Source: Clostridium beijerinckii (lineage in GTDB: Bacteria > Bacillota > Clostridia > Clostridiales > Clostridiaceae). Taken from it: a stretch of DNA of 64,000 nucleotides. Under the pieces are notes generated by a model. It made no database searches. It had not been told where the DNA came from and saw only the letters and a list, made by a program, of their open reading frames with translations. Location: assembly GCA_003129525.1 (NCBI GenBank), contig CP029329.1:275001-339000 (forward strand), written 5' to 3'. The position numbers and the translations under genes are program-made. Below, piece by piece: positions 35,313 through 44,608 of the stretch; positions within the stretch are counted from its first letter, which is position 1; each line of letters begins with the position of its first letter.

Positions 35313-35873
35313 ATGGAAAACATGTCTTATTGGAAAGAAGTTTGGGAGAGAAAAGGAAATGGTAATACTAAATCCTTGGAAGAATTGGATGGTTATGAAG
35401 ATACTTCTGCCGATGTAAAAGAAATAGCAAGACAAATTGTTAAAGAATTAGATATTAAAGAAACTGATAAAGTATTAGAAGTAGCTTGTGGTGCTGGCGG
35501 ATTAGCTCAATATATAAAATGTGGTGAATATGTTGGGGTTGATTATTCTACTTCCCTTGTAAAAAAACACATAGAGCTACTTAACAATTCCGTTTTACAT
35601 GGCGAAGCAAATGATTTGATTTTTAAAGATAAAACCTTTGATAAAGTAATTTGCTTCGGAGCATTTCATTATTTTCCAAATCAAGAGTATGCAAAACAAG
35701 CAATTGCTGAATTAAAAAGAGTTGCTAAGGAAGCAATATTTATTGGAGATTTACCACTAACTTCACATAGAGATGAACATTTACTTTATGATAAAAAAGA
35801 TTTCATCGATTGGAAAATCATGGATGGATACTATAATCCATGTAGATTCAATGTTTCTCTAAAATTGATTTAA
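35313..35873 (+). CDS. Class I SAM-dependent methyltransferase
   Basis: This is a 186-residue Rossmann-fold methyltransferase. Motif I is KVLEVACGAGGLAQYIK (about 49-65), then YVGVDYSTSLVKKHIE (acidic residue for the ribose) and FDKVICFGAFHYFPN (motif IV region). The protein ends soon after a late strand (DWKIMDGYYNPCRFNVSLKL), a little short but probably complete. The substrate is unknown; the nearest general class is small-molecule methyltransferases. It is on the plus strand alone, with a well-formed promoter inside inverted repeats upstream and a long hairpin element starting 79 bp downstream. Confidence 0.8.
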   Translation: MENMSYWKEVWERKGNGNTKSLEELDGYEDTSADVKEIARQIVKELDIKETDKVLEVACGAGGLAQYIKCGEYVGVDYSTSLVKKHIELLNNSVLHGEANDLIFKDKTFDKVICFGAFHYFPNQEYAKQAIAELKRVAKEAIFIGDLPLTSHRDEHLLYDKKDFIDWKIMDGYYNPCRFNVSLKLI

Positions 35874-35951
35874 TTCATACACCACGGTTATTATGCAACA
35901 TATATACTCAAGGTGAAAATTAGGATTAATTGAATAAACTACCGAACTGAA

Positions 35952-36123
35952 GGTCATGCATTTGTTCGGGTTACATCAGAAGATTTTGTTGGCTGTGCTT
36001 CTTGATTATAAGTTGTTCCAAAACGCTTGTTCAAAGCTTGCCTTTGAGGCTAGAATTTTGGGCACAACTTCTAATCTTAGAAGCACCCAGCAAAATCTTC
36101 AGTAACCGTAACAAACGCATACC
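35952..36123. repeat. Long imperfect hairpin element, copy A
   Basis: This is a roughly 170-bp inverted-repeat element. Arms include GGT-ATGC-TTTGTT with AACAAA-GCAT-ACC at the tips, GAAGATTTTGTTGG with CAGCAAAATCTTC, GTGCTTCT with AGAAGCAC, and GATTA-AAGTTGT with ACAACTT-TAATC. The loop is GTTCAAAGCTTGCCTTTGAG. It is homologous to the element at 49.1 kb, and the stems differ by paired changes. It fills most of the 328-bp gap after the methyltransferase. Confidence 0.8.
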
Positions 36124-36201
36124 ATCCCTTTAGGTTTATTAGTAGTAAATTTTAATTCTTACATTACTGCAAGTCTTTTTATGTTTCGCAATACCCGTAA
36201 A

Positions 36202-36642
36202 TTATCTTGTTCCTGAAGATCCGAATCCCTTATCGTTTCTTTCACTATCTGATAATTCTGATGTTTCTATTATGTTAACTTTAAATACAGGCTTTATTAC
36301 CATTTGAGCAATTTTCATTCCTTGTTCTACTTTAAAAATTTCATTACTGTGGTTGATTAAAATAACTCCAATTTCCCCTCTGTATCCTTCATCTATAGTT
36401 CCTGGTGAGTTCAATGTAGTTATTCCACTTTTTAATGCTAAACCACTTCTTGGTCTTATTTGAGCCTCTGTATTTTTAGGTAACTCTATCTGTATTCCTG
36501 TATGTACTAAGCCTCTTTCCCCTGGATTTAAAGTCAGTTCTTGTACTGCATATAAATCTAATCCTGCATCTCCTTCATGAGCATAATTAGGTATTACAGC
36601 CTTATCATTAATTTTCTTTATTTTTAATATATACTTTTCCAT
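36202..36642 (-). CDS. dut: dUTP diphosphatase
   Basis: This trimeric enzyme hydrolyses dUTP to dUMP and keeps uracil out of DNA. The 146-residue protein has all five family motifs: [11 protein letters not shown] (I), [11 protein letters not shown] (II), [17 protein letters not shown] (III, with the catalytic Asp), [11 protein letters not shown] (IV) and NDKGFGSSG (V, the mobile P-loop-like tail). Length is normal. It stands alone, on the opposite strand to the methyltransferase, with the hairpin element in between. Confidence 0.95.
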   Translation of the reverse strand: MEKYILKIKKINDKAVIPNYAHEGDAGLDLYAVQELTLNPGERGLVHTGIQIELPKNTEAQIRPRSGLALKSGITTLNSPGTIDEGYRGEIGVILINHSNEIFKVEQGMKIAQMVIKPVFKVNIIETSELSDSERNDKGFGSSGTR

Positions 36643-36749
36643 TTTAACACCTACTTTAAAATTTTATATTGATTATGATTATATCTCACTTATAATCAAT
36701 TCACAATTCATAATTAACAAATAAGTACATAGAGTAAGTTGGAAAAATA

Positions 36750-36792
36750 AAATAAGAAAGCTATATTATTATAAAAATATAGCCTCCTTATT
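36750..36792 (-). terminator. Terminator after the SpaA-fold protein
   Basis: AATAAG-GCTATATT pairs with AATATAGC-CTTATT, followed by TTTATTTTT on the minus strand. It overlaps the last bases before the 36793 stop and separates this gene from dut. Confidence 0.75.
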
Positions 36793-37206
36793 TTAAATAC
36801 AATGCTTATGTTTATTTTGTGATACATTTTTTTTAATTCTATTAACTATAATTAGTTTCTGTTTTTTATTAACACTATCTATTATTATCTCATTCCAATT
36901 TATATACTTAGGTTTTTCAAAATATCTTTTATCTATAATTTCTATTATTCTATAGCATCCTTCTTCAACTTCTGAAAAAACAACTTTCCCTTCTTCATCT
37001 GTTATTTTAGATGTAATAAGAACTGGAGATAACCCATTTATTTTATATAAATTAATTTTCACCCCCTGAAAACATTCATTTTCTCCACAATCCAATATTG
37101 ATGTAACTACAATTTCTCCATTCTGAGCTTTATTATCTTCTTCTGACATTTCAATGTTAACACTATCTATATATCTATTTTTAATTTTAGAAATAGTATC
37201 ATCCAT
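36793..37206 (-). CDS. Small SpaA/prealbumin-fold protein
   Basis: This is a 137-residue protein. The middle part (about 28-118) resembles a SpaA-like prealbumin/Cna-B-type beta sandwich: IVVTSILDCGENECFQGVKI, NLYKINGLSP, DEEGKVVFSEVEEGCYRIIE. Such domains normally occur in surface pilins, yet no signal peptide, sortase motif or repeat is present here. It is followed by a basic tail ending KHKHCI. It starts 87 bp after the 1762-residue signalling protein and may be cotranscribed with it. Function unknown; a binding domain for a partner is the safest reading. Confidence 0.6.
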   Translation of the reverse strand: MDDTISKIKNRYIDSVNIEMSEEDNKAQNGEIVVTSILDCGENECFQGVKINLYKINGLSPVLITSKITDEEGKVVFSEVEEGCYRIIEIIDKRYFEKPKYINWNEIIIDSVNKKQKLIIVNRIKKNVSQNKHKHCI

Positions 37207-37293
37207 AAAAAATTCCTCTTAACTTTATTTCTCTCTATATAATATGATTAGAAAAATTTTATGTGATTATGATTTTATATATCTTAGGCATGT

Positions 37294-40200
37294 TCAAAAA
37301 AAGATTGGAATACCTATTTCTGCAAAACAATTTAATAAATTATAATCATTACAGATAAACTCTTTTTTATTTACTGAAACAGATAGATATAAAAGAGCTA
37401 AAATTTCACCATTGCATATTATTGGAGCTATACAAACAGATCTCCAATCAGGCATTCCGTGTTGGTTGTAGTTGTCCATACTTTCCCAGTCAACTAAGTA
37501 TCTTCCCTTTTCTTCTTCAATACTTGTATAAATTAATTTATAGTTGAATTTTTCAACTACACACCAGCCATCATTTGATCGTTGCTTACTATACATATCA
37601 ACGATTTTTTTATCCTTTACAATAAATACTGTAGATGTTTCACATTCAATGCACTGCATAATTTTTAAAGTAAATTCATAAATCTTTTCTTCTTTATTGC
37701 CTCTATATTTAACTATATTAGCTACTTCTTTTAGAATTGAAGCCAAATTATAGTCTTTTGTTGCATTACCTGATAAAACTCCAGTTAAATCATTATTAGT
37801 GCTACAGCTTGTTCCATAATCTTTATCCCAAAGAATATATCTGTTTTTCCCTTCATTCTTTGCTTTATATAATGCTTGGTCTGCTCTTTCTATTATTTCT
37901 TTATTATTTAATGATTCATTGGCACTCATTGCTATACCAATACTTATAGTAACTTTCCTTCTATCTCCTAAAATCTTTGCATTTTCAACATTTATTCTAA
38001 TTTTCTCTGCCATTTTTATAGCCTTTTCTTTATTTACATTAGGTAAAAGTACTATAAATTCTTCGCCTCCATATCTTCCTATGATATCTCTCTTGCCTAT
38101 ACACTTCTCAACTTCTTTTGTTAGCTTAACTAGAACTTCATCGCCTGTTTGATGCCCATATTTATCATTTACTCCTTTAAAATCATCAATATCAAACATT
38201 ATTACAGCAAATTCTCTTTTTTCTAGTCTTTCACTATCTAGCAAGAATATTAGAGCCTCTTCAAAATATTTTCTATTATATACTCCCGTAAGCTTATCTA
38301 AAGTAGAACTTATTGTAAGATTATACTTTTCTAATAAAAAGGTTAAAAAGGGTTTAAATTTTTCTATTGTTTTCTTTGATTCAGCATTTATATAATTTAC
38401 TGCATTATTAGTAATTAGAATTAATCTTGCATTGATTCCAGTACTACTATTTATATCTTTTTCTCGATTTATTATTTTCATATACATACAGGCTTTTATG
38501 CCGTCCTTCAACACCTTATTATCTAATTGATAAAATCTCAAATCATTATTGCAAATGAAAAATATATCTTCTTCTGAATCTAATTTCAATGAAAAATATC
38601 TATTCATTTCATTTTTATCACTAATCCTATAGGTGCATATAACTTCATTTTCTCCATTATTATTTTCCGTAACTATCATTGCCTTATCTGCTAATGTTAA
38701 TCTTGCCATGTATTTCATTACATTTTCTATATTACTAATGCAATCATTGGAAAATCTATCAAATACCGTGTAAATGTCACTTAGTTCATTATAATAACAT
38801 TTTTCATATGAATTTTGCATTAACTTAAATACATATTCATTACCTAATATATTTGTTAAGTCTAATTCATTTAAAACTTCATTTATTTCTTCATTTCTTT
38901 TCATAAATTCAATTTCTTTAAATTTCATATTAATGTTTAAATCACTAGTTAAACATTTTATAAACAACTTACGAGTTTTTAAAAAACCACTATTGTTTAT
39001 ATATAATATTTTATCATTTTCTGCTAATGCATTGATCATATCTGTATGGAGTGCTATAGACTCATAATAATAATTCATTGCCAGTTGATTACACTTAAGT
39101 TCACTATATTTTTCTCCAACCATAGTATATATATCAGCTTTAATTTCTTGATTATTTATAAATGCACATATTCTTAGAGCTTTATTTATTAGAAAGTTAT
39201 AATAATTTTTATACCTAAAATTAAATTCTAAAAAAATATATATTCCTTCTAAGTTATAATCTTTTGGATACTCTTTAAGGTCTAAAAATAATTTTTTAGC
39301 GAAATCATAGTATCCTAATAATAAAATTCGTCTTATTGCACTTATTCTAATTTCAAGTTCAATATCTGTGTTTTGTAATTTTATAATTTTATGATTCAAT
39401 TTATTATATACATTTTTTATATCATCTTCATTCTTACACTTATATAGCATAAGCTCATAATATTTACAAATTATGGTTTTATAATGAAGATTTTGAGTAT
39501 TAAATATTAATGTATATATTTTTTTTAAATGCTCATATGCAACAGCATAATTACAAACCAACAAATTATATAGGGCATACGTATAGTTTGAATTAATTAC
39601 ATCCTCTTCTAGTAATTTAATACCTCTCCGCATTTGATTTATTAAATAATAATATTGTATCGCTAATTTTATTTTTCTTGATTTTATATACAATAAGCAA
39701 AGTTCATTACAAATATTAAAAGAATATGACTCTATGCCTTCTTCTCTTTCTCTTTCTAATGCTCTCAGTAAATATTCTTCTGCATCATCATACTTTTTTT
39801 CTTGACTATAAATCTTTGCAGTATAAATTAAACCTAATATTTCTTTTTTATATACCTTATATTTATTGCTTAGCTTTGTAATTTCCAAATATTTTTCTAA
39901 AATTATTTCATTAGAATCTCCATCTTCCTTGCAAATGCATGCATCAAGTAATTTGCTAGATAGTTCCCCATTAATATTATTATTATTTATAAATATTTCA
40001 ATTGCATATAAGCATAATTTTCTAGCTTCTTTATAATTTTCTTTTTTTATATTCTCCCTTGCAAGAGTAATTGTTACCCAACCATATATATCTTCTTTTA
40101 TTTTATTTTCTTTACATATAATTAGTGCTTTCTTTGCATTAATTAATGTTTGTTTATGGTTATATTCTGACCTATATTTTAATGAAAGTGCATAATAATA

Positions 40201-42582
40201 ATATACTTCACCCTTAGGATAAAAGTTTATATCTAATAATCTTCTAATACAATTCAAAGAATAGTCTATTCCAGTATCCATATCTGTGATATCATAAATT
40301 TTTATAATTATCATTTCAAGTAATGTATATATCTGTATGTCTAATTCATCATTTTGTACTGCAAATTGATTTGCTTTTTCGAAGTATTTATAACTTTTTT
40401 CATGATTTGATTTTTTTTCATAAAGTTTTGCAATATCTATAGCCACTTGACTTGAATTTAAATTATCAGGATACTTTAAAGCTTTCTTATAATAAGATAT
40501 TGACTTTGTTGTGTCTGCCAATAAATCTTGTACTTTTGCATATTTTAATATATAAAAATATGCTTTTTCATAATTTTTACCTCGTTCTAAATGAATTAAA
40601 AATTCTTCTATATAATAATCTGTTTCAAATAAAATTTCTTCAAAGAAAATAGATGCATTATAATGCATTTCTATCTTTTCATCTTTACTAATCTTTAAAT
40701 ACAATATATTTCTTAATAAATTATTTGTAAATCCTACAAGCATACCTTTATCACTTATCTTATCTGCTAGAAAACCTTTTGATTTCAATACTCTGTAAAC
40801 TTCTATATTTTCTGGTTCTGTTATTATATATTTTAATATTATTTTCTCAGATAATGGAGTTTCAAAAATTGATAATTTTTTTAGAATACTGATTTCTTCT
40901 TTATATAATGAAGAAATGTTTACTTCTAATTTTTCTTGTAGCATTTTTGGTATTAGTATATCCTTTGCTTTAATATTAGTTTTCCACTCACCAAAAGCTT
41001 CATCAAAATATAAAGTTTTGTTTTCATATAATTCTTTTATTACACCACTTATGTATTCTGGACTCCCTAAAGTCTCAGAATGTATTTTTACTGCTAATTT
41101 ATTAATTTCTTCATTTGTATTTATCATACCTTTAATCATTTTAGTTGTATTGTATTGATTAAAATAATTTATTTTGTATTCTTCATATTCTTCTAATTCT
41201 TTAAGATCCCTTATAAATCTTAAAAATTCCTCATCACTTTTACTTTCATTCATGGAAAATATTATCATCACATTTTCTAAGTTATTTCCTAAAAAGGCAA
41301 TATATCTAATAAATAATTTAAAGACTTCATTTCTTTTATCCAAATTATCTATTAATAAAACAAATGGTTTAGTCATCGTATACTCAGTTATAAACTTACC
41401 AATTCTATTAATCAACTGAAGCTTTTGTTTCTTTTCATTATTAATAGGATCATTTTTAATCAAAATTGATATAAATTTTTTTATATAAATTTCATATTTA
41501 TCTATTAAATTCTTGTCTGTCTTTTCATAAATATAATTTAATATAGTATTATATTCATACTCTTTATTAATATTTTCATTTATTAAATCTCCAGTATATA
41601 TAATATCTTTAAAATACTTACTTTCTAATTTATATTTAATTTCTTCTAAAAGCCTACTCTTTCCACTTCCAGCTTCACCACTAAATGCTATAATTTTATA
41701 ATTTTCTTTACTTTCTAATATTTTTTGAAAGTTTTTTTCTATTATTTTTATCTCTTCCTCCACACCAATTATATCCAAATCGGTTTCGAGTTTATTTAAT
41801 GCGGAACTCATAAATAATTTATAATTCTTTCGCATTTTATTATTTATATCTTTTATAAAGTATTTAAGCTTAAATGATTTGTTGATGTTGTTTACTTGAT
41901 TATATATTTTTTTTATATAATTTAATTCTTTTAACTGATTCTTAAGATTTTCTTCAGTGAACATTTGATTGAATAAGTTTATAACTTGTTCTATATTATC
42001 CTTATTTTTATTTACGTCTTCTCTAATTTCAATATTACATTGATAAGGTAATGAATTTATGGATGAAGTTAATAAATTAAATTTATTTATTTCATGTTGT
42101 AATAAATTTTTTATTTTAACCTTAATATCATTTTTTTCATTAGGAATTAATATTATATCTTTAATTGTAATATCATCAAATATATATCCTTGCATATTTA
42201 ATGTATTAATAGCTGCACATAATTCCATAAATACATCTAATTTTTTATGAGAACTGCATTTTTTAAGATAAGTTTGAGTATTAATTTCATATTTAATATG
42301 TTCCATTAAATATCCATATTGAGGTTTATCTAATTTTACACCGTTAAGACTATAAATTATTTCAATATTAATAATATTAATAACATTATCAAAATTTAAA
42401 TTTCTAATTGTTTTAAATTTACTTAATAAATATTCTCTTGTTTTTTCATATGTAAAATCATTTTTTAAAATACACAGCACATACTTATTATTTTTTTCTA
42501 TATCTATAACTAGGTAGTTTGAAAAGTTTTCTTCACTACTTATCTCATATTCTATTAAATACTTATTATTCACACTTCTCAA
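37294..42582 (-). CDS. Giant kinase-like/ATPase/TPR/GAF/GGDEF signalling protein
   Basis: This is a 1762-residue soluble protein. Residues about 1-175 resemble a degenerate protein kinase (YGYLMEHIKYE, TLNMQGYIFDDITIKDIILI) without clear catalytic motifs. Residues about 275-540 are an AAA/STAND-type ATPase with Walker A FSGEAGSGKSRLL and FVLLIDNLDKR. Residues about 640-1200 are TPR-like helical repeats. A GAF-like region precedes the GGDEF domain (about 1420-1580; DIDDFKGVNDKYGHQTGDE, RYGGEEF), so diguanylate cyclase activity is expected. The inhibitory RxxD site is absent (IGKRD at its place). A C-terminal GAF (1600-1762) ends the chain. It probably integrates a signal into c-di-GMP output. 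Confidence 0.85.
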   Translation of the reverse strand: MRSVNNKYLIEYEISSEENFSNYLVIDIEKNNKYVLCILKNDFTYEKTREYLLSKFKTIRNLNFDNVINIINIEIIYSLNGVKLDKPQYGYLMEHIKYEINTQTYLKKCSSHKKLDVFMELCAAINTLNMQGYIFDDITIKDIILIPNEKNDIKVKIKNLLQHEINKFNLLTSSINSLPYQCNIEIREDVNKNKDNIEQVINLFNQMFTEENLKNQLKELNYIKKIYNQVNNINKSFKLKYFIKDINNKMRKNYKLFMSSALNKLETDLDIIGVEEEIKIIEKNFQKILESKENYKIIAFSGEAGSGKSRLLEEIKYKLESKYFKDIIYTGDLINENINKEYEYNTILNYIYEKTDKNLIDKYEIYIKKFISILIKNDPINNEKKQKLQLINRIGKFITEYTMTKPFVLLIDNLDKRNEVFKLFIRYIAFLGNNLENVMIIFSMNESKSDEEFLRFIRDLKELEEYEEYKINYFNQYNTTKMIKGMINTNEEINKLAVKIHSETLGSPEYISGVIKELYENKTLYFDEAFGEWKTNIKAKDILIPKMLQEKLEVNISSLYKEEISILKKLSIFETPLSEKIILKYIITEPENIEVYRVLKSKGFLADKISDKGMLVGFTNNLLRNILYLKISKDEKIEMHYNASIFFEEILFETDYYIEEFLIHLERGKNYEKAYFYILKYAKVQDLLADTTKSISYYKKALKYPDNLNSSQVAIDIAKLYEKKSNHEKSYKYFEKANQFAVQNDELDIQIYTLLEMIIIKIYDITDMDTGIDYSLNCIRRLLDINFYPKGEVYYYYALSLKYRSEYNHKQTLINAKKALIICKENKIKEDIYGWVTITLARENIKKENYKEARKLCLYAIEIFINNNNINGELSSKLLDACICKEDGDSNEIILEKYLEITKLSNKYKVYKKEILGLIYTAKIYSQEKKYDDAEEYLLRALEREREEGIESYSFNICNELCLLYIKSRKIKLAIQYYYLINQMRRGIKLLEEDVINSNYTYALYNLLVCNYAVAYEHLKKIYTLIFNTQNLHYKTIICKYYELMLYKCKNEDDIKNVYNKLNHKIIKLQNTDIELEIRISAIRRILLLGYYDFAKKLFLDLKEYPKDYNLEGIYIFLEFNFRYKNYYNFLINKALRICAFINNQEIKADIYTMVGEKYSELKCNQLAMNYYYESIALHTDMINALAENDKILYINNSGFLKTRKLFIKCLTSDLNINMKFKEIEFMKRNEEINEVLNELDLTNILGNEYVFKLMQNSYEKCYYNELSDIYTVFDRFSNDCISNIENVMKYMARLTLADKAMIVTENNNGENEVICTYRISDKNEMNRYFSLKLDSEEDIFFICNNDLRFYQLDNKVLKDGIKACMYMKIINREKDINSSTGINARLILITNNAVNYINAESKKTIEKFKPFLTFLLEKYNLTISSTLDKLTGVYNRKYFEEALIFLLDSERLEKREFAVIMFDIDDFKGVNDKYGHQTGDEVLVKLTKEVEKCIGKRDIIGRYGGEEFIVLLPNVNKEKAIKMAEKIRINVENAKILGDRRKVTISIGIAMSANESLNNKEIIERADQALYKAKNEGKNRYILWDKDYGTSCSTNNDLTGVLSGNATKDYNLASILKEVANIVKYRGNKEEKIYEFTLKIMQCIECETSTVFIVKDKKIVDMYSKQRSNDGWCVVEKFNYKLIYTSIEEEKGRYLVDWESMDNYNQHGMPDWRSVCIAPIICNGEILALLYLSVSVNKKEFICNDYNLLNCFAEIGIPIFF

Positions 42583-42805
42583 TATTAATTCAACCCTTTT
42601 CCTTTATAAATGTTTCACTTTATAAATCCAATTGTAATTATACCATATTTTAGCATGTGCCCAAAGTTTATTATATTTAAGTATCCGTCTCTTTAATTCT
42701 TAATTTTAAAAATCTAAAGCAATTTATCTCCTAGTAAATATTTTAATATAATAAATATTATTGCACATAATATTGTTATACAAAAATATTTATGAAGGTG
42801 ATTAT

Positions 42806-43522
42806 ATGAATTTAAAATTTCTTAAAAAATATATTCCAATTATTCTAATCATAATTACAATAATTAATTACCAAGCAATTAATACTATTACTGTTGATGC
42901 TAGTGAACAAAAAATAATATATTTGACTTTTGATGATGGTCCTGCTGGAAAAGTAACTAAAAATATATTAGATATACTAAAAAAAGATTCTGTTCCTGCA
43001 ACATTTTTTGTAATCGGAAGCCAAATTAAAGGTCAGGAAAATTTAATAAAAAGAATGTATGATGAAGGTCATTCTGTTGGTCTTCATAGTATGAGTCATA
43101 AAAAAATTTGTCTTTATTCTTCTGATGAATCATTCTTAAAAGAAATGCTTGATACCCAAGAAACAATAAATTCTATAGTTGGTTTTAAACCCACCATATT
43201 AAGATTTCCTTTTGGTTGCAATAATAATTATTATAGAATTTCTGAGTCCATGGTTAATTTACTTCATAAAAATAATTTAAAGATTTATGATTGGAACACT
43301 GATAGTGGTGATGGTGCAAATCCTAACTCTAATCCTAGTGTATTTATTAAAAATTCTAAAAGTAATAAAGATTCTGTATTCTTGCTAATGCATTGTGCAT
43401 ATATGAGTAAAAATTCTGTTAAAGCTCTGCCTGATATAATTAAATATTATAAAGATAATGGATATGAATTTAAAGTGATTGATGAAAATACCCCTGAAGA
43501 ATTTCACTTCATAAAAAAATAA
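42806..43522 (+). CDS. Polysaccharide deacetylase (NodB family)
   Basis: This is a secreted or membrane-anchored deacetylase of about 238 residues, acting on peptidoglycan or another N-acetylated polymer. After a hydrophobic N-terminus (YIPIILIIITIINYQAI) come the NodB motifs: YLTFDDGPAG (catalytic base and metal Asp), HSMSHK (metal His pair), RFPFGCNNN, DWNTDSGDGANP and LLMHCAY. The ATG at 42761 has no ribosome site. ATG 42806 follows AAGGTGATT and gives a clean signal anchor. It is monocistronic and terminates in a hairpin shared head-on with trpP. Confidence 0.9.
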   Translation: MNLKFLKKYIPIILIIITIINYQAINTITVDASEQKIIYLTFDDGPAGKVTKNILDILKKDSVPATFFVIGSQIKGQENLIKRMYDEGHSVGLHSMSHKKICLYSSDESFLKEMLDTQETINSIVGFKPTILRFPFGCNNNYYRISESMVNLLHKNNLKIYDWNTDSGDGANPNSNPSVFIKNSKSNKDSVFLLMHCAYMSKNSVKALPDIIKYYKDNGYEFKVIDENTPEEFHFIKK

Positions 43523-43537
43523 TACAATATATAAACT

Positions 43538-43582
43538 AATAAGTAGAATAGAAGGCTTATTCACCCTCTATTCTACTTATTA
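43538..43582. terminator. Bidirectional terminator
   Basis: AATAAGTAGAATAGA and its exact complement flank a 14-base loop between the converging deacetylase and trpP genes. Confidence 0.8.
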
Positions 43583-43610
43583 TCATAAATTAATATTTTT
43601 TATCATTTCT

Positions 43611-44135
43611 CTATTGTTCCACTGCATAAGCACCAGTAATTGCTACTGATTTTTCTATAACCTTAAATAATATAATACCTACTATTACATTTAATACTGC
43701 TGTTGGTATAACTACAGTCGTAAATAAAAGACTTAATTTATCAAATGGTATTCCACCAAGCATCATTAATACTGTTATGAAAATAGTTCCACTAATCAAT
43801 GTTCCTATTGGTAGTAAAATACTAATTTGTTTCAATTTGCTCAAATTTTCTCTTAATGGAATTAAAACTAAATACATAATATTAGAAGTTATAAATTTAT
43901 CTATTATATTAGGTAATTGACCACCTGGCGTTTTAGTCGTTAGTGCTGCAAATACACCTACTATAATTGCACATATTAATGTAGTTTTATAATCTTTATT
44001 ATATACTATTATTATAAATAGAATTGCTAATGATAAATCTGGTTGCATTGGTACCCCAAGTAGAGGTGTAAGTTGATGTAAAATTGCCCCTATTGCTATT
44101 AAAATTGCATTTGTAATCATTCTTTTAGTATTCAT
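43611..44135 (-). CDS. trpP: Tryptophan transporter TrpP
   Basis: This is a 174-residue membrane protein with five or six helices. The family pattern is visible: AILIAIGAILHQLTPLLGVPMQPDLSLAI, ALTTKTPGGQLPNIIDK and TAVLNVIVGIILFKVIEKS. TrpP imports tryptophan in Firmicutes and resembles ECF S subunits in fold. The assignment is strengthened by a T-box leader directly upstream with a UGG (Trp) specifier. Expression should rise when uncharged tRNA-Trp accumulates. Confidence 0.92.
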   Translation of the reverse strand: MNTKRMITNAILIAIGAILHQLTPLLGVPMQPDLSLAILFIIIVYNKDYKTTLICAIIVGVFAALTTKTPGGQLPNIIDKFITSNIMYLVLIPLRENLSKLKQISILLPIGTLISGTIFITVLMMLGGIPFDKLSLLFTTVVIPTAVLNVIVGIILFKVIEKSVAITGAYAVEQ

Positions 44136-44229
44136 TATAAAAATCCCCCTTGTTAATATTTAATATTTATTTCTATGGTAAAATCACTTTCTTTCATAAC
44201 ATAACTATCACGTCCCTATTTTTAAGTAT

Positions 44230-44470
44230 AAAAAAAACTCCGTCCTATAATTAATAGGACGGAGATTATCCGCGTTGCCACCTAGATTGCATAAAATGCC
44301 TCTCATTTCAGATACATACATATCTTATTCGCTATAACGTGCGACTTACGGCTAAACTACTCTCATAAGATTTCATATCGCTCCTCAAAGGCCCATTCAT
44401 CATTAACTTCCGTACTGAAATCTCACTATCTTCAGCTCTCTTTGACATTGTATCATGATTACTATCCCTT
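44230..44470 (-). promoter_or_regulatory. T-box leader, tryptophan-specific
   Basis: On the minus strand this is a T-box: Stem I start AGAGAGCTGAAG, an AG-rich region, a specifier context GAATGGGCC with UGG, the T-box core AGGTGGCAACGCGG (about 44268-44284), and a terminator CTCCGTCCTATAA with its complement followed by T8 (44231-44264). Uncharged tRNA-Trp binding would favour antitermination into trpP. The specifier codon call is by position and gene context. Confidence 0.92.
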
Positions 44471-44531
44471 TTCTTAGGATTTATTTTATACTGTTATATT
44501 ATATTCATAAGACTTATTTGTCAACACTTTT

Positions 44532-44608
44532 ATTTAGGCACATTGAAAAAAATAACAAGTAAGCACTCTAATATATTACTTTGTTATTTTCTTTCACGTG
44601 CCTAAATT
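44532..44608. repeat. 77-bp MITE-like hairpin with 10-bp terminal inverted repeats
   Basis: ATTTAGGCAC and GTGCCTAAAT are perfect ends of a hairpin whose inner arms are AAAATAACAA and TTGTTATTTT. The right end overlaps the stop codon (TAG, 44602-44604) of the GGDEF-EAL gene. The inner arm resembles repeats at 56.85 kb and 58.06 kb. It may also act as a terminator. Confidence 0.7.

Noticed and set aside
37919-38152. Plus-strand frame opposite the GGDEF region, and similar long antisense frames (for example 13072-13518 and 49954-50277)
   Set aside because: They are shadows of well-supported genes, with low-complexity hydrophobic or Ser-rich products and no ribosome sites.
42761-42805. Upstream ATG of the polysaccharide deacetylase
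   Set aside because: No ribosome site precedes it. The ATG at 42806 has AAGGTGATT and gives a normal signal anchor.
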